From assembly GCA_900549865.1 (NCBI GenBank), contig URPU01000047.1:1-17845 (forward strand): a stretch of DNA of 17,845 bases, read 5' to 3'. Below are positions 1 to 6,412 of the stretch, piece after piece; positions within the stretch are counted from its first letter, which is position 1, and the number at the start of each line of letters is the position of its first letter. The notes under the pieces are model-generated. The model ran no database searches, was not told the DNA's origin, and was given only the letters and a program-made list of their open reading frames with translations. The position numbers were made by a program, and so were the translations under genes. This DNA comes from an uncultured Eubacteriales bacterium (GTDB lineage: Bacteria; Bacillota; Clostridia; Oscillospirales; Oscillospiraceae).

Positions 1-20
1 AGAACGCAGCGAAGCTTTCT

Positions 21-47
21 CGAAAAAGTGGCAAGGCCACTTTTTCG
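21..47. repeat. Perfect 12-bp hairpin, part of a dispersed intergenic element
   Basis: The arms at 21-32 and 36-47 are exact reverse complements around the loop AAG, giving an A-rich/T-rich stem. It is followed by the motif TTCGACAGTCTC and a second hairpin at 58-87. The same order of hairpin, GACAGYCTC motif and hairpin recurs at 10546-10608, so this is probably one copy of a repeated intergenic unit. It could also act as a terminator for a gene lying left of the window. Confidence 0.7.
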
Positions 48-63
48 ACAGTCTCACTAAAGG
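44..63 (+). repeat. Dispersed motif TTYGACAGYCTCnC, copy 1
   Basis: Copy 1 of a 20-21 base motif also found at 10372-10392 and 10568-10588. All three copies are intergenic. Copies 1 and 3 sit between two hairpins and run into an AAAGG that begins the second stem; copy 2 is followed by a hairpin ten bases further on. Confidence 0.6.
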
Positions 64-87
64 CAGATGCAAACGCATCTGCCTTTA
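58..87 (-). terminator. Terminator hairpin downstream of glyA
   Basis: This is a perfect 13-bp stem (58-70 paired with 75-87) with a four-base loop, 18 bases past the glyA stop on the minus strand. The T tract on the minus strand is short (CCTTTAG), so termination may be leaky, or helped by the second hairpin at 21-47. Confidence 0.65.
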
Positions 88-105
88 AGGTTTGTGGAGT
101 TCAGA

Positions 106-1347
106 TCACAGCTCGGGGTAGAGCGGGAAGCGGCGGCACAGCTCTATCGTGTGGCGGCGCACTTCATCCGTGGCCTCGCTTCCGCCGCGCAGAAGCTGCA
201 CTATCATGCCGCCTATCTCGCGCATCTCGGCCTCCTTCATGCCGCGCGTGGTCACGGCGGGCGTGCCGAAGCGCATTCCGGAGGTCTGCCGCACGGGCAG
301 AGTGTCAAAGGGGATGGCGTTCTTGTTCGCGGTGATGTTGGCCATGTCGAGAAGCTCCTGCACCTCCGCGCCGGTCTTGCCCATGCTCATCACGTCCACA
401 TTCAGCAGATGATTGTCCGTGCCGCCGGAGACGAGGCGCAGCCCCTGCGCGCCAAGCTCGTCCGCGAGCGCCGCGGCGTTGAGGACGACCTGATGCTGGT
501 ATTCCCTGAACTCCGGCCGCAGCGCCTCGCCGAAGCATATGGCCTTCGCGGCGATGATGTGCATCAGCGGGCCGCCCTGCGTGCCGGGGAACACGGCGCT
601 GTCTATCTTCTTTTTAAGCTCCTCCTTGCAGAGAATGAGCGCGCCGCGCGGGCCGCGCAGCGTTTTGTGCGTGGTGGTGGTGACGACGTGGGCGTAGGGA
701 ACGGGGCTGGGGTGCTCACCCGCGGCGACAAGGCCGGCGATGTGCGCCATGTCCACCATCAGATACGCGCCCACGGAATCGGCGATCTGGCGCATACGGG
801 CGAAGTCTATAACGCGCGAATAAGCGCTTGCACCGGCGATGATGAGCTTCGGCCGGCATTCCTCCGCACGGCGCTGAACGGCGTCATAGTCTATACGCTC
901 CGTCTCTTTATCAACGCCGTAGAAGCAGGCGTTGAAATACTTGCCGGAGATGGAGGCCTTCGACCCGTGCGTCAGGTGGCCGCCGTGCGAAAGATCCATG
1001 CCGAGGATGGTGTCGCCCGGCTTCAAAAGCGCAAGGTACACCGCCACGTTCGCCTGCGAGCCGGAGTGCGGCTGGACGTTGGCATGCTCCGCGCCGAAAA
1101 GCTGCTTGGCCCTGTCGATGGCGAGGCGCTCTATCTCGTCCACGTACTGGCAGCCGCCGTAGTAGCGCGCAGCGGGATAACCCTCGGCGTATTTGTTGGT
1201 GAGATGACTGCCCATGGCCTGCATGACGGCGGGACTGACGAAATTTTCAGAGGCGATAAGCTCGATATGGTCGCGCTGACGCTCAAGCTCGCGCATCATG
1301 GAGTCGTATACCTGCCTGTCCTGCTGCCTTATGATATCAAAGCTCAT
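106..1347 (-). CDS. glyA: Serine hydroxymethyltransferase
   Basis: PLP-dependent cytosolic enzyme that interconverts serine plus tetrahydrofolate with glycine plus 5,10-methylene-tetrahydrofolate, the main source of one-carbon units. The 413-aa product has the usual family length. The PLP lysine is K228 in the signature VVTTTTHKTLRGPRG, followed by the family motifs PGTQGGPL and TNKNAIPFD; the early ELIASENFVSPAV motif is also present. The start at 1347 (MSFDII) is chosen because GGAGG at 1354-1358 lies 6 bases upstream; an in-frame ATG at 1386 would add 13 residues and has no such site. It is transcribed alone from the promoter at 1398-1426, divergently from the neighbouring EEP gene. No glycine or tetrahydrofolate riboswitch is visible in the short leader. 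Confidence 0.97.
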   Translation of the reverse strand: MSFDIIRQQDRQVYDSMMRELERQRDHIELIASENFVSPAVMQAMGSHLTNKYAEGYPAARYYGGCQYVDEIERLAIDRAKQLFGAEHANVQPHSGSQANVAVYLALLKPGDTILGMDLSHGGHLTHGSKASISGKYFNACFYGVDKETERIDYDAVQRRAEECRPKLIIAGASAYSRVIDFARMRQIADSVGAYLMVDMAHIAGLVAAGEHPSPVPYAHVVTTTTHKTLRGPRGALILCKEELKKKIDSAVFPGTQGGPLMHIIAAKAICFGEALRPEFREYQHQVVLNAAALADELGAQGLRLVSGGTDNHLLNVDVMSMGKTGAEVQELLDMANITANKNAIPFDTLPVRQTSGMRFGTPAVTTRGMKEAEMREIGGMIVQLLRGGSEATDEVRRHTIELCRRFPLYPEL

Positions 1348-1397
1348 TTTTATCCTCCGTTTAATTCCGTTCTTAGATTTATTCATTAATCTTTTAC

Positions 1398-1426
1398 ATT
1401 ATAGTACAGCTTTATCCCCTTGGCAA
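1398..1426 (-). promoter_or_regulatory. glyA promoter (sigma-A type)
   Basis: On the minus strand, TTGCCA (1421-1426) is followed by a 17-base spacer and a perfect TATAAT (1398-1403). The leader to the glyA start is about 45 bases. Its -35 box overlaps the -35 box of the opposite promoter by five bases. Confidence 0.8.
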
Positions 1427-1448
1427 GACGGGTAATAAGTGTTAAAAT
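1420..1448 (+). promoter_or_regulatory. Promoter of the EEP phosphodiesterase gene
   Basis: TTGGCA (1420-1425) is followed by a 17-base spacer and TAAAAT (1443-1448). It is divergent from, and shares its -35 bases with, the glyA promoter. Confidence 0.7.
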
Positions 1449-1477
1449 TTCTACCAGCAGTAAAGGAGTAATGGCAG

Positions 1478-2530
1478 ATGAAAAAGTTCTGGAAGATAGC
1501 GCGCAGCGTGCTCATAGTTCTGGCCGCGCTGCTCGTGTTTACGTTCGTGTGGATAGTTGCGAATGAATACGTTCCCCTCGCCAATGAGGAGGTCGAGGTC
1601 GAGGCCGACGGCGATACGGCCTATATCCGCGGCGGACAGGAGCTGTCCGTGCTGACATGGAATATCGGCTACTGCGGCCTAGGCGAGGGTTCTGATTTCT
1701 TTATGGACGGCGGCCATGACACAAAGTCTGCCAATCAGGACACCGTGCTGAAATACATGCTGGGGATAAAGAAGTTCCTGCGCGACAAGGACCCTGACCT
1801 TATCATGCTCCAGGAGGTTGACAGCAATTCCTCCCGTACATACTCGATAAACGAGACGGATTACCTCACCGCGGGGGAAAGCGTGTACGCGCTGAACTAT
1901 TCCTGCGTATACGTGCCCATTCCCATCCCGCCGATAGGCCGGGTCAACAGCGGCCTTTTCACGACGACGGATTTTTATATCGACAAGGCGGAGCGCATCT
2001 CCCTTCCGTGCCCGTTCTCGTGGCCCGTCAGCGCGGCAAACCTCAAGCGCTGCCTGCTGGTGTCCTACCTGCCGATACAGGACAGCACAAAGAAGCTCGT
2101 GCTGGTCAATCTGCATCTGGAGGCGTATGACGACGGCGAGGGGAAGATCGCCCAGACGAATCAGCTTCGTGAATTTATAGAGTTTGAGTATTCCAAGGGC
2201 AACTACGTCATTGCCGGGGGCGACTTCAACCAGATATTCCCCGGCGGGCTGGAGGCCTATCCAAACACGCACACCGACCTGTGGGAGCCAGGCATACTCG
2301 ACGAGGATATGCTTCCCGATGGGTGGCGCTTTGCCTACGACCTCGGCACGCCGTCCTGCCGCCTGCTCAACCAGCCGTATGACCCCACGGATACGGAGAA
2401 CACCCAGTATTACGTGATAGACGGCTTCATCCTCTCACCGAATGTCGAACTGAAAAACGTCGAGTGCATCGACCTCGGCTTTGAAAATTCCGACCACAAC
2501 CCCGTTGCGATAGACGTGGTGCTGAAATAA
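1478..2530 (+). CDS. Membrane-anchored endonuclease/exonuclease/phosphatase (EEP) family protein
   Basis: Metal-dependent hydrolase of the EEP (DNase I-like) fold, cutting a phosphodiester or phosphomonoester; the substrate is not known. The 350 residues begin with a basic end and one hydrophobic segment (about residues 9-28) without a clear cleavage site, so the catalytic domain is probably outside the cell on an N-terminal anchor. Family motifs occur in order: LTWNIGY (about 58-64), LIMLQEVD (about 108-115, metal-binding Glu), LVNLHLEA (about 209-216, His), AGGDFNQ (about 246-252, Asp/Asn) and SDHNPVAID (about 338-346, Asp-His). All expected catalytic residues appear to be present. The start is supported by AAGGAG at 1463-1468, nine bases upstream; an out-of-frame ATG at 1471 is too close. 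It is a single-gene unit. A nuclease, a sphingomyelinase-like lipid phosphodiesterase or a sugar-phosphate phosphatase all remain possible. Confidence 0.9.
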   Translation: MKKFWKIARSVLIVLAALLVFTFVWIVANEYVPLANEEVEVEADGDTAYIRGGQELSVLTWNIGYCGLGEGSDFFMDGGHDTKSANQDTVLKYMLGIKKFLRDKDPDLIMLQEVDSNSSRTYSINETDYLTAGESVYALNYSCVYVPIPIPPIGRVNSGLFTTTDFYIDKAERISLPCPFSWPVSAANLKRCLLVSYLPIQDSTKKLVLVNLHLEAYDDGEGKIAQTNQLREFIEFEYSKGNYVIAGGDFNQIFPGGLEAYPNTHTDLWEPGILDEDMLPDGWRFAYDLGTPSCRLLNQPYDPTDTENTQYYVIDGFILSPNVELKNVECIDLGFENSDHNPVAIDVVLK

Positions 2531-2550
2531 TTGCATATGTATATAACCTT

Positions 2551-2586
2551 ACCGGACTGCCGCAGATGCGCGGCAGTCCGGTTTTT
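2551..2586 (+). terminator. Strong intrinsic terminator between convergent genes
   Basis: A perfect 13-bp GC-rich stem (2551-2563 with 2570-2582), loop AGATGC and a T run to 2586, 20 bases after the EEP stop. On the minus strand the hairpin also follows the convergent gene ending at 2597, but with no T tract, so it mainly serves the plus strand. Confidence 0.9.
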
Positions 2587-2596
2587 CATGTGTGCC

Positions 2597-4480
2597 TTAC
2601 GTCAGCGGCGTCAGGCGCAGATAATCCTCCGCCGTGCCGCCGCGCAGGAAGGTCTCTATTATCTCCCGGCCAAGCGTATCCAGCCCGGGCACGAGATAGG
2701 CGGCAAGCTCCCGCCGGAAAAAGTCCGTGAGGAGCTTTGCGCCCGCGTCATAGCCAGCCTCGCCGAGGCAGGATTGAAGCTCCGGCCGGAGAAGGCTTTT
2801 GCGGATGTACTGCCCTTCAAGCTTCATTTCATCCATGGAAAGGCCGAAGAGCGGGCAGCGCGCGCAAACGAGCTTTTCCATGCTCAGCCGCCCGCCGCGC
2901 CGCGCCAGATATTCGCGCGCCACCCATTGCCCGGCAAAGCCGACAAAGTACGCGCCGATGTGCTGGTTTGGGATGAGGAGGTTCAGCGTCTCGGGCGTGT
3001 CGAGAAGCTGGCGCAGCAGCAGATTGGCCTGCGTGACGCGAAGGCCCGTGTCGAACGGCCAGTATGAGCCGACACCCTCCGCGCACAGCGCCGCGCCGTC
3101 ACCCGAAATGGACGGATTTTTGAACCCGCGCGGCGACACCAGCCGCCACAGCCACGCAAGCGAGACCGGAACGAGCTGCACCATGCCCATAACGCCGTAA
3201 TCCGGTGCGGCGGCGGTGGACGGCGGCATACGCACGCCGAAGGAGCGCACGCCCACCTCATACGCTGTGCCGCCGGGCAGACTGCCCAGCATTTCCCGGG
3301 GAATTATCACGCGCGGATTCGGACACGGGCGGCCGTCGGAGTCGGGCGTGTGCTCCCAGATGAGGCAGGTCGCCCCCGGCACGCCGTCCATGTTGAAAAA
3401 CTCCAGCGGCCGCGGCGGATGTATGCTTATGCGCTCATAGGTTCGGTTGCTGCCGTAGTGCGTCTCCCCGTCCATGCGCAGGAACCACCCGGCCTCTCCG
3501 TCCGCGATGCACAGCCGCCCCCCGGCGCGCTGCACGCTTTTCGGCGCGGGCGCCATATCGTCGGCAATGGGATATATCTTGCAGCTTTCCTGAAGCTTTA
3601 TGTGCACCTCCTCGCCGGTGATGATGTGCCTTGCCAGCGGCACATGCCCGGTCTCGTCGCACTTGGGCGGCTCCAGCATCTCGCTTTTTCCGCCGCCGGA
3701 CGCGCCCTCGTGCATGAATACGACGCGGTTTTCATACGGGGATTCGACCAGTGCCGCCGACGCGTGACAGCACACCCAGCCCTCGCGCGCCCCGATGTCC
3801 AGCAGCATGGAGAAAACGCCCTTTTTCGCCGACGGGCCGGGGTAGAGGTTATAGGCGAACACCTCATGCACGGCCTCGCCCCGGCAGTGCACGACGATCT
3901 GCCGCCCGGAGAAGTGCGTGTGCCTGAACGGCGGGGCGACGTAAATGATGCCGCGCGGCGTATAGCCGTCCGGCACGCCGGCGATGCCCGTGAAGCCCTG
4001 CATGTTCGCAAGCGACAGCGCGAAGAAGGCCGCGTTCAGCGGGCACAGCATCACGGCGGGGATGTCGCAGAAGCAGCCCCCGGCGGAGAACGGAAGCACG
4101 ATGAGCGGCTGCGCGGCAAGCCATGCCATCGTCTGCGCGCGCAGCACGGAGAAGTCATAGCCGAAGCTGTCCTTGAAGCGCGGCTTGTCGCTGGGCAGGT
4201 CGTCGCCGATGCGCATACAGCCGCCGTCGCGCCGGCGCATATAGTCCTCCGTGAAATTCACGGCCACGCCGTTTTTGCAGCGGTGCACCTCCGCCTCCTT
4301 CACGCGGCCCATGCCCTCTATGTCATAGCTCACGTCAAAGCTGTCGGCGTGCGCCGGGCCGTAGCACAGCTCCGTAAGCTCATCCAGCGTTTCCGGGAAG
4401 CACAGCGCGCGGTTTGTGCGCAGCGCCGCGCCGAGATCCGCGGGCAGAATGAATCTGTTGAGAAATTGATCCGTGTACAT
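2597..4480 (-). CDS. Uncharacterised DUF4914-like protein with a PEPCK/HprK-style P-loop
   Basis: Function unknown. From memory, the length (627 aa) and sequence resemble the family DUF4914. Directly visible is a Walker A loop GASGGGKSE at 259-267 and, after 39 residues, IADDM with A306-D307-D308. The combination GxSGxGK(S/T) then DD is the hallmark of the kinase fold shared by ATP-type PEP carboxykinase (IGDDEH) and HPr kinase (ADD). There is no signal peptide or membrane segment, so a cytosolic small-molecule or protein kinase is a reasonable guess, but it is inference. The protein is rich in Cys, His and Trp for its size. The start is supported by AGGAA at 4489-4493, eight bases upstream. 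It stands alone, convergent with the EEP gene. No convincing promoter is seen in the 83 bases before it. Confidence 0.8.
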   Translation of the reverse strand: MYTDQFLNRFILPADLGAALRTNRALCFPETLDELTELCYGPAHADSFDVSYDIEGMGRVKEAEVHRCKNGVAVNFTEDYMRRRDGGCMRIGDDLPSDKPRFKDSFGYDFSVLRAQTMAWLAAQPLIVLPFSAGGCFCDIPAVMLCPLNAAFFALSLANMQGFTGIAGVPDGYTPRGIIYVAPPFRHTHFSGRQIVVHCRGEAVHEVFAYNLYPGPSAKKGVFSMLLDIGAREGWVCCHASAALVESPYENRVVFMHEGASGGGKSEMLEPPKCDETGHVPLARHIITGEEVHIKLQESCKIYPIADDMAPAPKSVQRAGGRLCIADGEAGWFLRMDGETHYGSNRTYERISIHPPRPLEFFNMDGVPGATCLIWEHTPDSDGRPCPNPRVIIPREMLGSLPGGTAYEVGVRSFGVRMPPSTAAAPDYGVMGMVQLVPVSLAWLWRLVSPRGFKNPSISGDGAALCAEGVGSYWPFDTGLRVTQANLLLRQLLDTPETLNLLIPNQHIGAYFVGFAGQWVAREYLARRGGRLSMEKLVCARCPLFGLSMDEMKLEGQYIRKSLLRPELQSCLGEAGYDAGAKLLTDFFRRELAAYLVPGLDTLGREIIETFLRGGTAEDYLRLTPLT

Positions 4481-4523
4481 ATAATCGGTTCCTTATAAAA
4501 AATTGCCCCCGGTATATAGTATG

Positions 4524-4549
4524 CAGGCGCGCTTGGAAGAGCGCGCCTG
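4524..4549. terminator. GC-rich hairpin after the ABC remnant
   Basis: A perfect 10-bp stem (4524-4533 with 4540-4549) and a six-base loop, 15 bases past the stop of the ABC remnant on the minus strand. Neither strand has a clear T tract, so it is a weak or relic terminator. Confidence 0.45.
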
Positions 4550-4563
4550 GGAAACGGAATCTA

Positions 4564-4912
4564 TCATTCCTTCACCTTCGTTAATTTGCCGTCGAGGATG
4601 TGCACGCGGCGTTCCGCCTGCGCTGCGACGGAATCATCGTGCGTAATGAGCACGATGGTGTTGCCCTGCCGGTGCAGCTCGTGGAAGATATCCATGATCT
4701 CCGCCGTCGTTTTTGAGTCGAGGTTTCCCGTCGGCTCGTCGGCGAGGATGAGCGAGGGGCGCGTGACTATGGCGCGGGCGATGGCCACGCGCTGCTGCTG
4801 TCCGCCGGACAGCTCGGTGGGGAAGTGGTTGGCACGCTTGCCAAGCTGCACTCTGTTCAGCGCCGCCTCGACGCGCGCGGCTCAGCTTGGTTTTACGCCG
4901 GTTCTGTTCCAT
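4564..4912 (-). pseudogene. Remnant of an ABC exporter ATPase fused to the start of another gene
   Basis: The frame open from 4881 to 4564 encodes the C-terminal half of a MacB/LolD/FtsE-class ATPase: LSGGQQQRVAIARA signature, LILADEPTGNLD Walker B plus D-loop, and the switch histidine in LITHD. The Walker A half is missing and an in-frame TGA (4882-4884) closes the frame, so it cannot bind ATP normally. Just upstream, in another frame, is a proper start: GGAGGG (4918-4923), ATG at 4912 and about 11 plausible codons (MEQNRRKTKLS). Such a basic opening fits the membrane-fusion (HlyD/MacA-type) protein that usually precedes this ATPase; that part is inference. A deletion joining the two explains the layout. 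No permease gene follows. A GTG at 4851 could start a 95-residue fragment, unlikely to work. An assembly join is an alternative. Confidence 0.8.
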
Positions 4913-5023
4913 TTTGACCCTCCAAATGCTGCTTTAAGGCCGCTGACGCCGCCCTTTGCGCGTTATGGTATCAGCGCAGCCTTAAATCACGCTTAAAGCC
5001 GCGCAAAAATCCCTGATATTTGA

Positions 5024-5052
5024 TTGACAATGTGGAAGGAATATGGTAAAAT
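5024..5052 (+). promoter_or_regulatory. Promoter of the tetR-lipid operon
   Basis: Consensus TTGACA (5024-5029), exactly 17 bases, then TAAAAT (5047-5052). It is the strongest -35 box in the window. The start of transcription would fall near 5059, next to the inverted repeat at 5062-5079. Confidence 0.82.
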
Positions 5053-5061
5053 GCACTTGAT

Positions 5062-5079
5062 AGGAAACACATGTTACCT
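5062..5079. promoter_or_regulatory. Candidate TetR operator (imperfect palindrome)
   Basis: AGGAAACACATGTTACCT pairs at seven of nine positions around its centre. It begins about 10 bases after the -10 box, so a bound dimer would block RNA polymerase. This is the expected size and place for autoregulation by the TetR protein encoded 35 bases downstream. Binding is inferred from symmetry and position only. Confidence 0.5.
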
Positions 5080-5113
5080 GATTATAAAAACCAGCCGCGG
5101 GGGAGTATACGCA

Positions 5114-5707
5114 ATGCCGCCGAAAACGCAGTTTTCCGCAGAAAAGATAATAGACGCCGCCATACGCATCACCCGGCGCGACGGCTTTGCCGCCGTGACG
5201 GCGCGGAATATCGGGAAGGAGCTGAGCTGCTCCGTCAAGCCCATATTCACGGCCTTTGAGAACATGGACGGCGTCATGGCCGAGACTATAAAGGCGGCCA
5301 ACGGCATATTCATTGAATATATGCAGTCGCCGTATAAAAAGCTCTCCTTTATGCAGATAGGGCTGCGGTGGATACAGTTTTCGCGCGATGAGCCGCGGCT
5401 GTACCAGCTTCTGTTCATGCCCGTCAGCCGCGGCACGCGGATATTCACGCCGCTGGACCTCTCCATGAACTTCGGGGAGCTGACGGACAAGATAATCCCG
5501 ATAATATGCAGGGAGTTCGCGCTGGACGAGGGCCGCGCGCTGAAGCTCTATAACCAGATGATACTGCACGCGCACGGCATCGCCTGTCTCATCGCCGCCG
5601 GGGAGACGGACTTTACCGAGCAGAGCATACGTGAGATATTTTCCGAGACCGTTGAGGGGCTCGTGATGTACTATAAGGCCGGCGGGCGAAGGGAGAATTG
5701 CGAATGA
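5114..5707 (+). CDS. TetR/AcrR family transcriptional regulator
   Basis: DNA-binding repressor-type protein of 197 aa, normal for TetR. Residues of about 9-55 form the helix-turn-helix domain, with AEKIIDAAIRITRRDGFAAVTARNIGKE-type helix 1-2 features and the recognition segment SCSVKPIFTAFENMD, close to the STQPIF-FENM pattern common in clostridial TetR proteins. The remaining helical part would bind a ligand. The start is ATG 5114, with GGGGGAG upstream; a TTG at 5024 in frame is rejected because it is part of the -35 box. Its stop overlaps the next start (ATGA, 5704-5707), so it is co-translated with the lysoplasmalogenase and heads the operon. Possible autoregulation through 5062-5079. The ligand is unknown, perhaps a lipid or an amphiphile given the neighbours. 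Confidence 0.92.
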   Translation: MPPKTQFSAEKIIDAAIRITRRDGFAAVTARNIGKELSCSVKPIFTAFENMDGVMAETIKAANGIFIEYMQSPYKKLSFMQIGLRWIQFSRDEPRLYQLLFMPVSRGTRIFTPLDLSMNFGELTDKIIPIICREFALDEGRALKLYNQMILHAHGIACLIAAGETDFTEQSIREIFSETVEGLVMYYKAGGRRENCE

Positions 5708-6366
5708 GGTACGTTTTTCTTGCGGCGTATGCGGTTTTGAGTGCCGCGCATCTTTATTTCAGCTGGATAGACGACAGAAAGGGCCGCGCGTGGACGAAGC
5801 CCTTCCTGCTGGTGCTGCTGGCGGGGTATTATGCGCTGTCAAGCGACAAGCTGTCCGTCGTGCTGCTGCTGGCGCTGCTGACGAGCTGGCTGGGCGACGT
5901 GCTGCTCATCCCGCGCGGGCACGGGTGGTTCGCCGCGGGCGGCATAAGCTTCATGCTGAGCCACTTCCTTTTCATCGCCGTGTATACGGAAAATATCAGC
6001 TTTGCAAACGTGCCGTGGCTGCCGGTGATACTTCTGGCCGTGGTGTATTACGGCGTGTCGGCAAAGATAATCTCCATGCTGTGGCCGTATGCGCCGAAGA
6101 AAATGCGCGGCGTGATGTATGTCTATCTTCTTGCGAACAGCACCATGAACGTCTTTGCGTTTTTGCAGATGATGACCTCGCGTATGCCGGGGGCCGTCGT
6201 GGCCTATATCGGCGCGCTGCTGTTCTTTATTTCCGATTGCAGTCTGTTTCTCGTGCGGTACTATGAGAAGAAGCCCGTCGTTTTCAAGGGGCACTTCACC
6301 GTCATGCTGACGTATCTCGCGGGAGAGCTGCTTATCGCGCAGGGAATGATCATGCTTGCCGCATGA
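5704..6366 (+). CDS. YhhN/TMEM86 family protein, putative lysoplasmalogenase
   Basis: Integral membrane protein of 220 aa with about eight predicted hydrophobic segments. Characterised relatives hydrolyse the vinyl-ether bond of lysoplasmalogen, releasing a fatty aldehyde and a glycerophospho-headgroup. Family landmarks visible are SWLGDVLLIP with the following GWFAAGGISFMLSHFLFI (conserved GD and S/A-H), and late GALLFFISDCSLFLVRYY (conserved SD). The aspartates of these GD and SD motifs are the likely catalytic residues. The ATG at 5704 overlaps the tetR stop by four bases; a TTG at 5698 is less likely. Many anaerobic Clostridia contain plasmalogens, so a native substrate is plausible. Activity towards lysoplasmalogen has not been shown for most bacterial members, so the substrate is a family-based inference. 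Confidence 0.85.
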   Translation: MRYVFLAAYAVLSAAHLYFSWIDDRKGRAWTKPFLLVLLAGYYALSSDKLSVVLLLALLTSWLGDVLLIPRGHGWFAAGGISFMLSHFLFIAVYTENISFANVPWLPVILLAVVYYGVSAKIISMLWPYAPKKMRGVMYVYLLANSTMNVFAFLQMMTSRMPGAVVAYIGALLFFISDCSLFLVRYYEKKPVVFKGHFTVMLTYLAGELLIAQGMIMLAA

Positions 6367-6412
6367 CGGGCATGATGAAATATAGAAAAATAATATTAAG
6401 GAGAGAGCGGCA

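Noticed and set aside
67..1389. 440-codon open frame opposite glyA
   Set aside because: It is the mirror of a certain gene in GC-rich DNA. No family motif and no ribosome site; it even covers the glyA terminator.
1348..1397. Possible glycine or tetrahydrofolate riboswitch before glyA
   Set aside because: The leader is only about 45 bases and shows no aptamer-like structure.
3350..4498. 382-codon open frame opposite the DUF4914-like gene
   Set aside because: His/Ala/Arg-rich translation typical of an antisense frame, with no ribosome site.
4989..5005. Direct repeat CTTAAA spaced 11 bases near the tetR promoter
   Set aside because: Only two six-base copies; too little to call an operator.
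5024..5113. TTG start that would add 30 residues to the TetR protein
   Set aside because: The codon is part of the TTGACA -35 box, so it would not be in the transcript.
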